NCBI GenBank assembly: GCA_001650955.1
Contig: LXYP01000005.1
Span: forward strand, 62,001-126,000
DNA from: Sphingomonadales bacterium EhC05
GTDB lineage: Bacteria; Pseudomonadota; Alphaproteobacteria; Sphingomonadales; Sphingomonadaceae
DNA: 64,000 nt
Direction of reading: 5' to 3'
Part shown: piece by piece, positions 26,384 through 34,867 of the stretch
Layout: the number at the start of each line of letters is the position of its first letter
Position numbering within the stretch: position 1 is the first letter of the stretch
The notes under the pieces: generated by a model
The model's input: the letters and a program-made list of their open reading frames with translations, nothing else
Databases searched by the model: none
What the model was told of the DNA's origin: nothing
Program-made: the position numbers and the translations under genes

Positions 26384-27286
26384 TTATCGATCTCGTTCAA
26401 CAATATATTCGGCAATTGCGCGGAGCAAATTGGCTTCCTGACCATAGTTGCTCAAATGTGATTTGGCCTGATCGACCAGCATCTGCGCCTGTTCGCGCGC
26501 GCGTTCAAGGCCCATAAGGCTCAGGAAGGTTTCCTTGCCCGCTGCGGCATCCTTATGCAGTGCTTTACCTGCTTTTTCTTCATCCCCTTCGACATCAAGA
26601 ATGTCGTCGGCGATCTGGAACGCGAGTCCGACATCATGCGCATAGCCGCGAAGGCCGATCCGCCCTTCTGGGGAAACCCGGCCCAATATCGCGCCTATTT
26701 CGACGCAAGCGACCAGCAAGGCGCCCGTCTTGAGCTGCTGCAACCGGGTGACGGTCTGCAAATCAAAGGTCGTTTCTTCTGCCGCCAAATCCATCATCTG
26801 CCCGCCAGCCATGCCAGATGGTCCCGCCGCTTTGGCCAGACAGCTGGCCATTTCGGCGCGAACAAACGGATCATGATGGGATTGTTCGTCGGTCAGCAGC
26901 TCAAATGCCATTGCATGCAGCGCATCACCGGCCAGGACTGCGGTCGCCTCGCCATAGACAATATGGGTTGTCGGTTTTCCCCGGCGAAGATCATCGTCAT
27001 CCATACAGGGCAGATCGTCGTGAATCAGCGAGTAGACATGCAGTGCCTCCACCGCCGTAGCTGCCCGGATAGAAGAATTTTCGTCGACGTTGAAGAGATT
27101 GGCCGTCGCCATCACGAGCAAGGGGCGCACACGTTTGCCGCCGCCAATTGCGGCATGGCGCATCGCTTTGTATAGCGCCGAACGCGGGTCATCGGGAATC
27201 TCCAGCAGCTGATCAAATTGCTGATCAACCGCTCGCGCAATCCGCTCCATTTCAGCATGAAGGTCGAGATTATTGTTCGCCGCCAT
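26384..27286 (-). CDS. ispA: Farnesyl diphosphate synthase (polyprenyl synthetase family)
   Basis: This 300-residue isoprenoid chain-elongating enzyme has the first Asp-rich motif at LIHDDLPCMDDDDLRRG (Asp90 onwards) and the second at QIADDILDVEG. GGGKRVRPLL binds the diphosphate. The ATG at 27286 is chosen: the frame runs on upstream but overlaps xseB, and family members start at this point. The xseB stop lies 4 bp upstream, so xseB-ispA are coupled, the usual arrangement in proteobacteria. Confidence 0.94.
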   Translation of the reverse strand: MAANNNLDLHAEMERIARAVDQQFDQLLEIPDDPRSALYKAMRHAAIGGGKRVRPLLVMATANLFNVDENSSIRAATAVEALHVYSLIHDDLPCMDDDDLRRGKPTTHIVYGEATAVLAGDALHAMAFELLTDEQSHHDPFVRAEMASCLAKAAGPSGMAGGQMMDLAAEETTFDLQTVTRLQQLKTGALLVACVEIGAILGRVSPEGRIGLRGYAHDVGLAFQIADDILDVEGDEEKAGKALHKDAAAGKETFLSLMGLERAREQAQMLVDQAKSHLSNYGQEANLLRAIAEYIVERDR

Positions 27287-27290
27287 CGGC

Positions 27291-27539
27291 TCAGTCGGCG
27301 TCGAAGGGCGCTGTGCCCTGTGGCTTGCCATTGCGGTCGAGCGTGATTTTCTCAATCTTCGCTTGCGCCGCTTCGAGACGCTGCTGGCAAAGGCCGCGCA
27401 ACTTCTCGCCCTGACTATAGAGATCGATGGATTGATCGAGCGGTACATCACCAGATTCAAGTTTGCGGACAATATTTTCAAGATGCTTCAAAGCGTCTTC
27501 GAAATTCAGGGAGGATAGGTCTTCGGTGGTTTCGCTCAT
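27291..27539 (-). CDS. xseB: Exodeoxyribonuclease VII small subunit
   Basis: This 82-residue protein matches XseB: NFEDALKHLENIVRKLESGDVPLDQSIDLYSQGEKLRGLCQQRLEAAQAKIEKI is the full family core (quoted here only as positions 12-65 of the protein in abbreviated sense: FEDAL...LESGD...YSQGE...CQQRL). It binds XseA to make the ssDNA exonuclease VII. The longer open frame to 27728 is rejected because the family starts at this ATG (27539). Confidence 0.93.
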   Translation of the reverse strand: MSETTEDLSSLNFEDALKHLENIVRKLESGDVPLDQSIDLYSQGEKLRGLCQQRLEAAQAKIEKITLDRNGKPQGTAPFDAD

Positions 27540-27683
27540 GGAATTTTCAATGACGAGGGATTGGGTTCTGGTCAAGTGGCAGCATTTGGAATTTTGTCCC
27601 AGATGCCGGTCACCGCCATCCGCGCGGCGCTTGAGCTTCACCGGAAAACCGACCATAGAAATGACAAAAATCGGGAGAAGAAC

Positions 27684-28343
27684 ATGTTTATCGGTCATTT
27701 TGCGCCAGCGATGGTTGCCGCGGTCCATCCCAAGGCGCCAGGCCTGGGCACGCTATTCGTCGCAGGTCAGCTGGTCGATTTCGGTTTTTTTGGACTCGCC
27801 CTGGCTGGGATCGAGAATTTTCGCATCACCCCGGGGATTACAAAAATGGTGCCGCTTGATCTCTATGACATGCCCTATACCCACAGTTTACTTGGCTCTG
27901 CGGTCTGGGCACTCGGATTTGCGCTGCTCATCTGGCTGTTCACTCGCAACCGGACGGGCGCGATCATCGGCGGCGCAGTCGTTTTATCGCACTGGTTTCT
28001 CGATCTTCTGGTCCATGCGCCGGATCTGACTCTGACCGGTTCACCGCCGAAACTGGGCTTCGGCCTTTGGAACCATCCAGCGATCGCCATGCCACTGGAA
28101 TTGGCGATCACCTTCGGTGCACTGGCCCTTTTTATAATGAAAACCAAAGCGATTTCGCCAAAATCCAAATATGCGCTTGGTCTTTTGACCGTATTGCTGC
28201 TCGCCTTCCAATCGGTCAACTGGTTTGGTCCCGAGCCCGCAGCGGCGGACGCAGCGATGAAATTGACCGGCTTGTTCGCCTTCACCGTCGCTGCAATCGC
28301 CGCCTGGTGGCTCGGCCGAACCCGAAGCTTGAAGCCCATTTGA
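27684..28343 (+). CDS. Integral membrane protein, YdjM/metal-dependent hydrolase-like
   Basis: This 219-residue multi-helix protein starts MFIGHFAPAMVAA and contains YTHSLLGSAVWALG and LSHWFLDLLVHAPDL. The spaced His and Asp residues in membrane-edge positions are typical of the YdjM/DUF457-type putative membrane-bound metal-dependent hydrolases. The function is unknown. A GGGAGAAG ribosome site precedes the ATG at 27684; an upstream open frame lacks conserved sequence. The DUF2177 gene follows 14 bp later, forming a two-gene operon. Confidence 0.8.
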   Translation: MFIGHFAPAMVAAVHPKAPGLGTLFVAGQLVDFGFFGLALAGIENFRITPGITKMVPLDLYDMPYTHSLLGSAVWALGFALLIWLFTRNRTGAIIGGAVVLSHWFLDLLVHAPDLTLTGSPPKLGFGLWNHPAIAMPLELAITFGALALFIMKTKAISPKSKYALGLLTVLLLAFQSVNWFGPEPAAADAAMKLTGLFAFTVAAIAAWWLGRTRSLKPI

Positions 28344-28357
28344 TCGCAGGAAAACCC

Positions 28358-28765
28358 ATGACCCGATATATCGCCGCTTATATCATTGCCGCCATCATCT
28401 TCGGCATTTTGGACGCCATCTGGCTGACCAACGCCGCCGAATTGCTCTACCGGCCGATCATCGGCGAGATCATGGCCGACCAGTTCCGCCTCGCCCCTGC
28501 CTTGACCTTTTACGCCATCTATCTCGCCGGCATGCTCTGGTTCGCGGTCCGGCCCGCACTGATCGACGGCAAATGGACCACGGCCCTGCTCAACGGTGCC
28601 ATATTGGGCTTTCTCTGCTACGCCACTTTTGACCTGACCAGTCAGGCCGTGCTCAAAGTCTGGTCCACCAAGCTGACGATCATCGATCTGATCTGGGGCA
28701 CATTTGCAACCGGTACAACATCGGCGCTGACCGCAATGCTGGTGCTCCGTTTCGGCAAGAAATGA
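28358..28765 (+). CDS. DUF2177 family membrane protein
   Basis: This 135-residue protein has four hydrophobic helices and the DUF2177 features FGILDAIWLTNAAELLYRP near the N-terminus and GFLCYATFDLTSQAVLK in the middle. The role is unknown. AGGAAA lies before the ATG at 28358. It is co-oriented with, and 14 bp downstream of, the YdjM-like gene. Confidence 0.85.
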   Translation: MTRYIAAYIIAAIIFGILDAIWLTNAAELLYRPIIGEIMADQFRLAPALTFYAIYLAGMLWFAVRPALIDGKWTTALLNGAILGFLCYATFDLTSQAVLKVWSTKLTIIDLIWGTFATGTTSALTAMLVLRFGKK

Positions 28766-28778
28766 CCCGGGACCCTAG

Positions 28779-29390
28779 CTAAACCACCGCGATCCGGATA
28801 CCGGCATAGAGCAGCGCGCCGCCCGCAACCCGGTTGATCAGCGTGATGATCCAGTCTTTCACCGCCCCTTTCGTGAGCCGTTCGCCGAGATATGCGTATA
28901 AGCTATAGGAGATCAGATCGAGGAAAATTGTCGTCACGCCCATGATCATGATCTGTAGCAAAAAGGATTTAGAAACATCGAGAAATTGCGGGAGGATGGC
29001 AGCGAAATATAAGAGCGCCTTGGGATTGGCAATTTCGATTACAAAGCCTTTGACAAACAGCTTCGCGCGTGACTGCGGCGCGGCTGCGGACACTTGAAGA
29101 GCTCCGCTTTTGCTGAATATTGCCGACAGTCCCAAATAGGTCAGATAGGCGACACCGCTCCATTTGATGACGCCGAAAATCACATCTGACGCGATCAGCA
29201 GCGAAGCGATGCCCAAAGCCGACAATATGAAAAACACCGCATTGGCGGCCGCGACCCCGACGACGCCGAATATTGCATATTTCATCCCGCTGCCCGCACC
29301 CTGCGACGCGACCGCGATGGCCGCGGGACCAGGGGACAGAATAACGACGGCTGTTGTCAAAAAGAACAGCGCGTAAATTCCCATTTCCAT
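28779..29390 (-). CDS. LysE/RhtB-family amino acid exporter
   Basis: This 203-residue inner-membrane transporter has about six helices and the family start FFLTTAVVILSPGPAAIAVASQG, where SPGP is the signature. Members export lysine, homoserine, threonine or similar. The ATG at 29390 sits 8 nt after AAGGAG; a GTG directly upstream is possible. It is divergent from an Lrp/AsnC regulator, a common pairing in which the regulator senses the exported amino acid. Confidence 0.9.
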   Translation of the reverse strand: MEMGIYALFFLTTAVVILSPGPAAIAVASQGAGSGMKYAIFGVVGVAAANAVFFILSALGIASLLIASDVIFGVIKWSGVAYLTYLGLSAIFSKSGALQVSAAAPQSRAKLFVKGFVIEIANPKALLYFAAILPQFLDVSKSFLLQIMIMGVTTIFLDLISYSLYAYLGERLTKGAVKDWIITLINRVAGGALLYAGIRIAVV

Positions 29391-29414
29391 CACATAAACT
29401 CCTTACCCTGAATA

Positions 29415-29428
29415 TTATTTGTCAATAA
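29415..29428. promoter_or_regulatory. Candidate Lrp-type operator between divergent genes
   Basis: TTATT-TGTC-AATAA is a perfect small palindrome in the 83-bp AT-rich gap between the LysE-type exporter and the Lrp/AsnC regulator. It lies inside a looser inverted repeat (ACCCT at 29405-29409, AGGGT at 29428-29432). Size and composition fit an Lrp-family site. Confidence 0.4.
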
Positions 29429-29473
29429 GGGTTATTTGCCTTATGAATTTATCCTTCAAGGAGTTTTGGCTTA

Positions 29474-29971
29474 ATGGAACAAGATACGAATGATATTCGG
29501 CGCAAACGCCGGTCGGACCATGGAATCGACGACACCGACCGAAAATTATTAGCCTTGCTGACCGAGGATTCCGCGCAATCCTATGCAGAGCTCAGCAAAA
29601 AAGTGCATCTGTCGGCCCCCGCGGTGCACGAGCGGGTCAAACGACTCAAGGCATCCCAGGTGATATCGAGAAATACGGTGACGCTAGATGGACCGAAACT
29701 GGGGCGTCCGTTTCTCGCCTTCGTCCATGTCAATCTCACCGGCCTCGGAGAAAGAGACAAGTTCGTGCAGCTGGCCGAGCATAGCGATGTCGAAGAAGTC
29801 CATAGTGTCGCGGGGGATTCCTGCCTTCTGATCAAGGTAAGATGTACGGACGCGGCGGCTCTCGAGGATTTTCTGGCGCGAACACGCGAGCTCGGCGAAG
29901 TCACCACCACGCGCAGCTATGTCGTCCTCAACACCTATCTCGAGCGCGGGGTCCAGGCGATTCTCGACTAG
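29474..29971 (+). CDS. Lrp/AsnC-family transcriptional regulator
   Basis: This 165-residue regulator has a winged helix at DTDRKLLALLTEDSAQSYAELSKKVHLSAPAVHERVKRL (about residues 20-58, abbreviated DRKLL...SYAEL...SAPAVHERV) and a C-terminal RAM ligand domain (FVHVNLTGLG; VHSVAGDSCLLIKVRC). It should sense an amino acid and control the divergent exporter gene. An AAGGAG lies 11 nt before the ATG. Confidence 0.92.
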   Translation: MEQDTNDIRRKRRSDHGIDDTDRKLLALLTEDSAQSYAELSKKVHLSAPAVHERVKRLKASQVISRNTVTLDGPKLGRPFLAFVHVNLTGLGERDKFVQLAEHSDVEEVHSVAGDSCLLIKVRCTDAAALEDFLARTRELGEVTTTRSYVVLNTYLERGVQAILD

Positions 29972-30018
29972 CGACAAAGATATCGGCATCCCTTGGCATG
30001 GCCGCCGAATCCCGCCCG

Positions 30019-30618
30019 TCAGCCGGCGAGCTGCTCGTCAATCTGACCAAGCCGCTCTTTGCCGAAATAGATTTCGCCATCGACAAACATCGTCGGAATA
30101 CCAAAGGCACCGCGCGCGACCGCCTGGTCGGTATTGTCCATCAAAGCCTGTTTGACCGCCGGATCCTGGGTTTGAGCAAAGAGACCCTGCGCGTCCAGGC
30201 CGCCGTCCTGCAATATCTTTCCGAGGGTTTCCGGATCGGTGACATCCATCTGCTGTTCCCAGATCGGCGGCAGCAGCAACTCGATAAATGGGGCCCGCTG
30301 GTCCGGCTCCAGCGCAACCAGCATCCGCAGCAAGGTGATCGTGTTGAACGGGAATTTCGGATTCATCTGAAATTTGGTCAGGCGGTGTTTCGCAATGAAC
30401 CGATTCATCTCGATCATCGCATATTCATTCTTGCCCTTGACCTCCGCGTCGCGGACGAACGGCGGGGCGTTGCCGGTCAGCTTGTGCATCCCGCCGAGAT
30501 AGGCCGGGGTGATCGCGATTGTCGCGCCATGTTTGGCGACCAGGTCCTTCAGCGGTTGCCAGATCATATAGGCGTTGGGACTTACAAAATCGAAAATCAG
30601 CTCAATAGTCTTGCTCAT
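30019..30618 (-). CDS. 2-hydroxychromene-2-carboxylate isomerase (DsbA-like, kappa-class GST fold)
   Basis: This 199-residue protein starts MSKTIELIFDFVSPNAY, with the serine typical of HCCA isomerases replacing the CxxC of DsbA, and ends with GAFGIPTMFVDGEIYFGKERL, the cis-Pro loop. HCCA isomerases act in naphthalene/PAH degradation but many paralogues have unknown substrates, and no other aromatic-degradation genes are near. The ATG at 30618 follows a GGAG. It is a single gene, divergent from purL. Confidence 0.88.
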   Translation of the reverse strand: MSKTIELIFDFVSPNAYMIWQPLKDLVAKHGATIAITPAYLGGMHKLTGNAPPFVRDAEVKGKNEYAMIEMNRFIAKHRLTKFQMNPKFPFNTITLLRMLVALEPDQRAPFIELLLPPIWEQQMDVTDPETLGKILQDGGLDAQGLFAQTQDPAVKQALMDNTDQAVARGAFGIPTMFVDGEIYFGKERLGQIDEQLAG

Positions 30619-30710
30619 GGGATGGCTCCTTTGCTCCCATTCCATAAAGCACCGCCTGGAAACTTCAATTCCCTCTAGTCGAAATTGGTGGAGATCGTTA
30701 AAGGCGGTGC

Positions 30711-32933
30711 ATGACCACAGATACGCTAATCGCAGAGCCCCTGATTTCCACCGAGACCGTCCGCGAGCACGGCCTCAACGCGGAGGAATATCAGCGCATA
30801 TTGAACGCGCTCGGCCGCGAGCCGAATATGACCGAACTCGGCATATTCTCGGTGATGTGGTCGGAACATTGTTCCTATAAAAGCTCGCGCCTGCATCTGA
30901 AAAAGCTGCCGACCACCGGCCCACAGGTGATTTGCGGCCCCGGTGAAAATGCCGGTGTGATCGATATTGGCGATGGTCCCGATGGACAGAAAATGGCGGC
31001 GATCTTCAAGATGGAGAGCCACAACCATCCCTCCTATATCGAACCTTATCAAGGCGCCGCGACCGGAGTCGGCGGCATATTGCGCGACGTCTTCACCATG
31101 GGCGCGCGGCCGGTTGCCAATCTCAACGCATTGCGCTTTGGCCGGCCCGACCATCCCAAGATGAAACATCTCGTCAAGGGCGTGGTCGCCGGCATTGGCG
31201 GCTATGGCAATTGCGTCGGCGTGCCGACCGTCGGTGGCGAGACCAATTTCGATCCCGCTTATGATGGCAATATCATCGTCAATGCGATGACCGTCGGCGT
31301 CGCGGATGCCGACAAGATTTTCTATTCGGCCGCATCCGGCATCGGCAATCCGATCGTCTATGTCGGCTCCAAGACTGGTCGCGACGGGATTCACGGCGCG
31401 ACCATGGCGAGCGCAGAATTTGACGACGACAGCGACGAGAAGCGGCCGACCGTGCAGGTCGGCGACCCGTTTACCGAGAAATTGCTGATCGAAGCCTGTC
31501 TCGAACTGATGGCGAGCGACGCGATTGTCGCAATTCAGGACATGGGCGCCGCCGGGCTGACCAGCTCCAGCGTCGAAATGGCAACCAATGGCGAAGTCGG
31601 GATCATTCTCGACATGGACAAAGTGCCGTGCCGCGAGACCGGGATGACCGCCTATGAGATGATGCTCAGCGAGTCGCAGGAACGCATGTTGATGGTCTTG
31701 AAACCCGGCCGCGAGGATATGGCCGAGGCTATTTTCACCAAATGGGAACTGGACTTCGCGGTGATCGGCGAAGTCACCGACAGCCGCCGGATGGTGCTCA
31801 CCCACAAGGGCGAGACGGTCTGCGACATTCCGCTCGGCCCGCTCGCCGACGATGCCCCGCTCTATGACCGCCCGCATCTGACCCGCGAGGAATATGCCGC
31901 CCATATGAATGTCCAGCCGCTTGGTGAGATCGCCGCAAGCAGCGATATCGGTGCGGATTTGCTCCAGATGATGGCCAGCCCGGCGCTCGCCTCACGGCGC
32001 TGGATATGGGAACAATATGATAGCCAGGTCGGCGCCGACACGGCGCAGCGTTCCGGTGGCGACGCCGCGGTTGTCCGCGTCCACGGGACCAACAAGGGCC
32101 TCGCGATCACCACCGATTGCACCCCGCGCTATTGCAAGGCCGACCCCTATGAAGGCGGCAAGCAGGCGATTGCCGAAGCCTATCGCAATCTCTGCGCGGT
32201 CGGCGCCAAACCGCTGGCGACCACCGACTGCATGAATTTCGGCAATCCCGAAAAACCGCATATCATGGCGCAATTTGTCGGCACGATCGAAGGTATCGGC
32301 GAAGCCTGCACAGCGCTCGACATGCCAATCGTATCGGGCAATGTCAGCCTCTATAATGAGACCACCGGCGCGGATGGCGTGAGCCACGCGATTCTGCCGA
32401 CACCGGCGATTGGCGCGGTCGGGCTGATCGATGATCTCGACAAGATGATGACCATTGGGTTCAAGAATGAAGGCGATTTTATCGCGACCATCGGCTTTCA
32501 TCATGAAGAGCTTGGCCAATCGACCTGGCTCCGCGAAATCCATGGCCGCACAGACGGACCGCCACCGAAAGTCGATCTCAAGGATGAAGAATTGACTGGC
32601 CGGATCATCCGCGAGCTGATCGCCGAAGGCAAGGTCACTGCGGTCCACGACATCAGCGATGGCGGCCTCGCGGTCACGCTGGCCGAAATGGCCCTGGCCG
32701 GAAATCTCGGCGCGGACATCGACAGGATGACCAGCGCCTTTGCATTTAGCGAAGCCCAGGGCCGCTATATCGTGACCTATCGCAACGCAGGTGATCTGGA
32801 CCGCGAGAAAGTGCCGTTTGAGAATATCGGGCGGGTGAAAGGCGATCAATTGATCCTTAACGACAAGCCTGTTGCAGTGGCCGCGCTACGGGACGCGCAT
32901 GAGAGTTTCTTCCGGGACTGGATGGAAGACTAG
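30711..32933 (+). CDS. purL: Phosphoribosylformylglycinamidine synthase subunit PurL
   Basis: This 740-residue small-type PurL uses ATP to convert FGAR to FGAM together with PurQ and PurS. It has [40 protein letters not shown] and the second-half repeat of the AIR-synthetase fold ([15 protein letters not shown]). The length fits the alphaproteobacterial type without a glutaminase domain, so purQ/purS must lie elsewhere. The last 20 codons and the following bases are duplicated 144 bp downstream. Confidence 0.97.
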   Translation: MTTDTLIAEPLISTETVREHGLNAEEYQRILNALGREPNMTELGIFSVMWSEHCSYKSSRLHLKKLPTTGPQVICGPGENAGVIDIGDGPDGQKMAAIFKMESHNHPSYIEPYQGAATGVGGILRDVFTMGARPVANLNALRFGRPDHPKMKHLVKGVVAGIGGYGNCVGVPTVGGETNFDPAYDGNIIVNAMTVGVADADKIFYSAASGIGNPIVYVGSKTGRDGIHGATMASAEFDDDSDEKRPTVQVGDPFTEKLLIEACLELMASDAIVAIQDMGAAGLTSSSVEMATNGEVGIILDMDKVPCRETGMTAYEMMLSESQERMLMVLKPGREDMAEAIFTKWELDFAVIGEVTDSRRMVLTHKGETVCDIPLGPLADDAPLYDRPHLTREEYAAHMNVQPLGEIAASSDIGADLLQMMASPALASRRWIWEQYDSQVGADTAQRSGGDAAVVRVHGTNKGLAITTDCTPRYCKADPYEGGKQAIAEAYRNLCAVGAKPLATTDCMNFGNPEKPHIMAQFVGTIEGIGEACTALDMPIVSGNVSLYNETTGADGVSHAILPTPAIGAVGLIDDLDKMMTIGFKNEGDFIATIGFHHEELGQSTWLREIHGRTDGPPPKVDLKDEELTGRIIRELIAEGKVTAVHDISDGGLAVTLAEMALAGNLGADIDRMTSAFAFSEAQGRYIVTYRNAGDLDREKVPFENIGRVKGDQLILNDKPVAVAALRDAHESFFRDWMED

Positions 32934-32935
32934 GC

Positions 32936-33008
32936 GCGCGGCCCCTCCGTCACGCCTTCGGTGCGCCACCTCCCCATGCCTTCGGCACGGGGAGGAAAGT
33001 TACATCAC
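32936..33008 (+). repeat. Palindromic repeat, direct-type copy after purL
   Basis: This unit begins just after the purL stop and contains GGCCCCTCCGTCA, CCACCTCCCCATGCC, its inverted partner GGCACGGGGAGG and the tail AAAGTTACATCAC. It is a copy of the element that flanks the DUF559 gene, in the same orientation as the right flank at 33607-33675. The inner palindrome around CCTTCGG can fold as a hairpin. Confidence 0.75.
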
Positions 33009-33016
33009 AAAATGAA

Positions 33017-33101
33017 TGTAGTGGCCGCGCTGCCGGACGCGCATGAGAGTTTCTTTCAGGACTGGATGGAAGACTAGGCGCGCGGCCCCGCCGTCACGCC
33101 T
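33017..33101 (+). repeat. Tandem duplicate of the 3' end of purL
   Basis: The segment repeats bases 32873-32957 (the last 20 codons of purL, its stop and the start of the palindromic unit) at an offset of exactly 144 bp, with only a few substitutions. It would read VVAALPDAHESFFQDWMED followed by a stop, but has no start or ribosome site, so it is a duplicated fragment and not a gene. Confidence 0.85.
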
Positions 33102-33176
33102 TCGGCGCGGGGAGGCTATGTTCTTGTTCTTCTGGGTTTGACAATTTGGGTCGGACTGTCCCCGACAACCAAATTC

Positions 33177-33246
33177 CGTGATATAACTTTCCTCCCTATT
33201 GCATAGCAATGGGGAGGTGGCAGCCTGAAAGGCTGACGGAGGGGCG
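33177..33246 (-). repeat. Left inverted repeat bracketing the DUF559 gene
   Basis: This 70-bp element is the reverse complement of the unit at 33607-33675 with about 80% identity by eye. The outer 15 bases (CGTGATATAACTTTC) are an exact match to the other end. Its inner end GGAGGGGCG runs directly into the ATG at 33247 and provides the ribosome site of the gene. Confidence 0.85.
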
Positions 33247-33606
33247 ATGGCACGCACAAGCAGAAAGACGGTCCTGCAAGCCAGGCAATTGCGAAAAACC
33301 ATGAGCAAGCCCGAAATCATGCTGTGGCAGCAGCTACGCAAAAAACCGCTTGGCATTAAATTCCGCCGCCAGCATCCGCTTGGCCCCTATATTTTGGACT
33401 TCTATTGTCCGGCGGCCAAGCTGGCGATGGAAGTCGACGGCCTGTCGCATGATATGGGCGACCGTCCAGAATATGATCTGCGACGGGAAGGATTCCTCAA
33501 TCAGCAGGGCGTAGAATCCATCCGCATCTCAGCGCAGGACGTTTTGGATGATGCGGAAGATGTCGCAGATCGGATATTGCGATATGTTCAGGGACAGCTT
33601 TCTTGA
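33247..33606 (+). CDS. DUF559 (Vsr-like) endonuclease-fold protein
   Basis: This 119-residue protein has the DUF559 pattern: MSKPEIMLWQQLR, FRRQHPLGPYILDFYCP and LAMEVDGLSH, followed by R...GVESIRISAQDVL. DUF559 is related to the very-short-patch-repair endonuclease fold; the Asp in ILDFYC and Glu in AMEVDG are the expected metal ligands. No function is established. The gene is placed exactly between two inverted repeats: the left one ends 0-1 bp before the ATG and supplies GGAGG (33238-33242), the right one begins at the base after the stop. A broken second copy lies at 33862-33924. Confidence 0.85.
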   Translation: MARTSRKTVLQARQLRKTMSKPEIMLWQQLRKKPLGIKFRRQHPLGPYILDFYCPAAKLAMEVDGLSHDMGDRPEYDLRREGFLNQQGVESIRISAQDVLDDAEDVADRILRYVQGQLS

Positions 33607-33675
33607 CGGCCCCTCCGAGCCGCTGCGCGGCCCACCTCCCCATTGCTGCGCAATAGGGAGGAAAGTTATATCACG
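33607..33675 (+). repeat. Right inverted repeat bracketing the DUF559 gene
   Basis: This 69-bp unit begins right after the DUF559 stop with CGGCCCCTCCG and ends GAAAGTTATATCACG, the exact reverse complement of the outer left end. The internal CCACCTCCCCATTGC and GCAATAGGGAGG form a hairpin. Confidence 0.85.
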
Positions 33676-33728
33676 AGAATTTAAGAGAATGGATGGTCAG
33701 GCGCAAACTGTCAAACCGGCAGGAGAAT

Positions 33729-33850
33729 ATCCTACCTGTGCCGAAGGCATGGGAAGGTGGCCTGCGCAGCAGGTCGGAAGGGCTCTATCTTCCTCCCTGT
33801 TGCGCAGCAATGGGGCGGTGGCAGCCCTAGAAGGCTGACGGCGGGGTGCG
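33729..33850 (-). repeat. Two further left-type copies of the palindromic unit
   Basis: One degraded copy (33729-33782, with GGCATGGGAAGGTGG) and one better copy (33789-33850, with TTCCTCCCTGTTGCGCAGC and GGCAGCC...AAGGCTGACGG) lie in the same orientation as the left flank of DUF559. The second directly precedes the DUF559 relic. Confidence 0.7.
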
Positions 33851-33861
33851 CGCAACGGGCG

Positions 33862-33924
33862 GTTGAAATCATCCACATATCAGCGCAGGAGATGGGCGAT
33901 AAGTTTGCGGATCAGAAAGCTTGA
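33862..33924 (+). pseudogene. Relic of a second DUF559 gene (C-terminal fragment)
   Basis: The frame reads VEIIHISAQEMGDKFADQKA and a stop, aligning with VESIRISAQDVLDDAEDVAD near the end of the intact DUF559 protein. The 5' three quarters of the gene is missing, and the fragment follows a left-type repeat copy after about 12 bp. It looks like an internally deleted cassette. The remaining 59 bp to the next gene show nothing else. Confidence 0.65.
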
Positions 33925-33944
33925 AAGCGCAGAGCCGCGCTTGA

Positions 33945-34723
<779 letters not shown>

Positions 34724-34779
34724 TTGAACGCCGTTCCTGTGGAGCCCATCGAAGCATCTTCACCGAACATTGGCCGCAC

Positions 34780-34805
34780 CCCTTCGACAGGCTCAGGACA
34801 AACGG
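34780..34805 (+). repeat. Dispersed TTCGACAGGCTCAGG repeat, copy 1 (+)
   Basis: This is one of seven copies in the window of an approximately 25-bp element with core TTCGACAGGCTCAGGAC. The others are at 49710-49734 (+), 50658-50682 (-), 50763-50787 (+), 50858-50884 (-), 51208-51232 (+) and 51329-51356 (-). This copy sits just downstream of DUF3052. Confidence 0.85.
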
Positions 34806-34867
34806 CGAGGCTTTTGTTCAAGCGAACCGCGCGTAACCTCCCCATCGCTCAGCGACGCAGAGATTTT

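Noticed and set aside
27291-27728. Long upstream extensions of xseB and ispA
   Set aside because: The extra N-terminal residues are not conserved; in ispA they overlap xseB, and both families start at the internal ATG chosen.
28067-28357. N-terminal extension of the DUF2177 gene overlapping the YdjM-like gene
   Set aside because: The extension is out of frame with the upstream gene's real protein, and the DUF2177 family starts at 28358 after a ribosome site.
30726-31904. 392-codon minus-strand open frame opposite purL (and another at 31992-32849)
   Set aside because: Both mirror purL codons, lack conserved motifs and have no ribosome site.
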